Shown here piece by piece: positions 5,281 through 5,431 of a stretch of 5,431 bases of DNA. A program made the translations under genes and the position numbers. Location of the stretch: positions 43,446 through 48,876 of the forward strand of contig CAJUFL010000019.1 in the NCBI GenBank assembly GCA_910585605.1, read 5' to 3'. A model generated the notes under the pieces. It saw only the letters and a program-made list of their open reading frames with translations. It had not been told where the DNA came from and searched no databases. The stretch is from an uncultured Lachnospiraceae bacterium. Lineage in GTDB: Bacteria; Bacillota; Clostridia; Lachnospirales; Lachnospiraceae. Numbering within the stretch: the stretch's first letter is position 1; every line of letters begins with the position of its first letter.

Positions 5281-5318
5281 ACTAAATTCGAACTTCTCTT
5301 CCCTCGTTCTCATTAAGT
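5281..5318 (-). repeat. Hairpin-repeat module, short type with covarying stem pairs
   Basis: In the mRNA sense: ACTTAAT (5318-5312) pairs with ATTTAGT (5287-5281), GA (5311-5310) faces GA (5289-5288), and GAAC (5309-5306) pairs with GTTC (5293-5290) around a 12-nt purine loop. Relative to the 5207-5246 copy, the innermost outer-stem pair changed from C-G to T-A and the first inner-stem pair from A-T to G-C. Both sides changed together in each case. The T-T mismatch and the tandem GA are kept. The apical stem is missing. Confidence 0.75.
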
Positions 5319-5336
5319 ATCGGGATGGGCTTTCGC

Positions 5337-5376
5337 ACTAAACTCAAACTGCGCCTTTGGCTTGTTTTCGTTAAGC
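5337..5376 (-). repeat. Hairpin-repeat module, second tandem copy
   Basis: This is the tandem counterpart of 5207-5246 with two differences. One (5358) changes the apical loop GAA to AAA. The other (5376) changes the outermost A-T pair to a G-T wobble. Neither breaks a pair, so the fold is the same. Confidence 0.75.
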
Positions 5377-5410
5377 TCTATGCTTTCGCTTAATTTAATG
5401 CATCCGCTCT

Positions 5411-5431
5411 ACTAAATTCGAACTTCTCTTC
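5411..5431 (-). repeat. Partial short-type hairpin module at the window edge
   Basis: Identical to 5281-5301: the 3' arm ATTTAGT, the GA, the GTTC half of the inner stem and part of the purine loop. The 5' arm should lie just beyond base 5431. Confidence 0.7.

Larger units (their letters stand above)
5147..5431. other. Non-coding region upstream of rplB, repeat-bearing
   Basis: I find no gene in this stretch. It holds a small inverted repeat (5152-5170), a perfect 12-bp AT palindrome (5172-5183) and two tandem copies of a 130-bp unit (from about 5188 to the window end). The minus-strand reading frames are broken by stops, and none has a ribosome-binding site. In this operon the next gene upstream should be rplW, which usually lies close to rplB. 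Here it is not reached within the window. Confidence 0.85.
5188..5431 (-). repeat. Tandem 130-bp repeat, two copies (second truncated by the window end)
   Basis: Positions 5188-5301 align without gaps to 5318-5431 at an offset of exactly 130 bp. I count 8 mismatches in 114 compared positions (5191, 5200, 5201, 5204, 5205, 5206, 5228, 5246). The 55 bases 5247-5301 are identical to 5377-5431. Each unit has two hairpin modules: a 37-nt type (5281-5317) and a 39-nt type (5207-5245), joined by linkers of about 35 and 19 nt. The modules are related to each other and to the element downstream of rpsH. Differences concentrate in the linker next to the 39-nt module, and the stems are preserved. The array may continue beyond the window. 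Confidence 0.93.

Noticed and set aside
5156..5301. A coding-like pattern in the repeat: minus-strand frames reading LNEN and FEFS in related modules, differing only at third codon positions.
   Set aside because: The four third-position differences are exactly the two compensatory base-pair changes of the hairpin. The module lengths (37, 39, 42 nt) also shift the frame. Base pairing explains the pattern better than coding.
5260..5313. A 17-codon minus-strand mini-ORF (ATG at 5313, beginning MRTREEKF) overlapping the preceding stop as TAATG.
   Set aside because: No ribosome-binding site, and it lies wholly within a hairpin module and linker. It is a by-product of the repeat.

Overview
The window is a stretch of the S10/spc ribosomal-protein gene cluster of a low-GC Gram-positive bacterium. 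All twelve genes lie on the minus strand. In transcription order (high to low coordinates) they are rplB (L2), rpsS (S19), rplV (L22), rpsC (S3), rplP (L16), rpmC (L29), rpsQ (S17), rplN (L14), rplX (L24), rplE (L5), rpsN (S14, four-cysteine type) and rpsH (S8). This is the canonical bacterial order with nothing missing. The protein sequences, the strong AGGAGG-type Shine-Dalgarno sites and the modest GC content point to a clostridial organism, most likely Lachnospiraceae. That placement rests on remembered family resemblance, not on a search.

Layout. Positions 1-84 lie downstream of rpsH, where rplF is expected, and hold a divergent repeat element. Positions 85-5122 are twelve tightly packed genes with gaps of 11-24 bp, an 11-bp overlap (rplP/rpmC) and a 1-bp TAATG overlap (rpsC/rplP). 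Positions 5123-5431 lie upstream of rplB, where rplW is expected. They hold the rplB ribosome-binding site, a short AT-rich stretch and two tandem copies of a 130-bp repeat, the second cut by the window edge. I see no convincing promoter or terminator, so the genes are probably read as part of one long transcript entering from the right. Three genes use non-ATG starts: rplE TTG, rpsQ GTG and rpmC GTG.

The genes supply parts of both ribosomal subunits: S19, S3 and S14 of the 30S head; S17 and S8 of the body and platform; L2, L14, L16, L22, L24, L29 and L5 of the 50S. They are co-expressed for ribosome assembly.

The unexpected content is in the two non-coding ends. Both carry the same modular element: an imperfect inverted repeat of about 38-42 nt. 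Read in the mRNA sense it folds into a 7-bp stem with one U-U mismatch, then a tandem G-A/G-A mismatch, then a 4-bp stem. In most copies a small apical hairpin follows. Comparing copies inside the window shows five positions where both sides of a base pair changed together. That is direct evidence that the fold, and not a peptide, is conserved. These elements sit exactly at gene boundaries inside one of the most conserved operons in bacteria.
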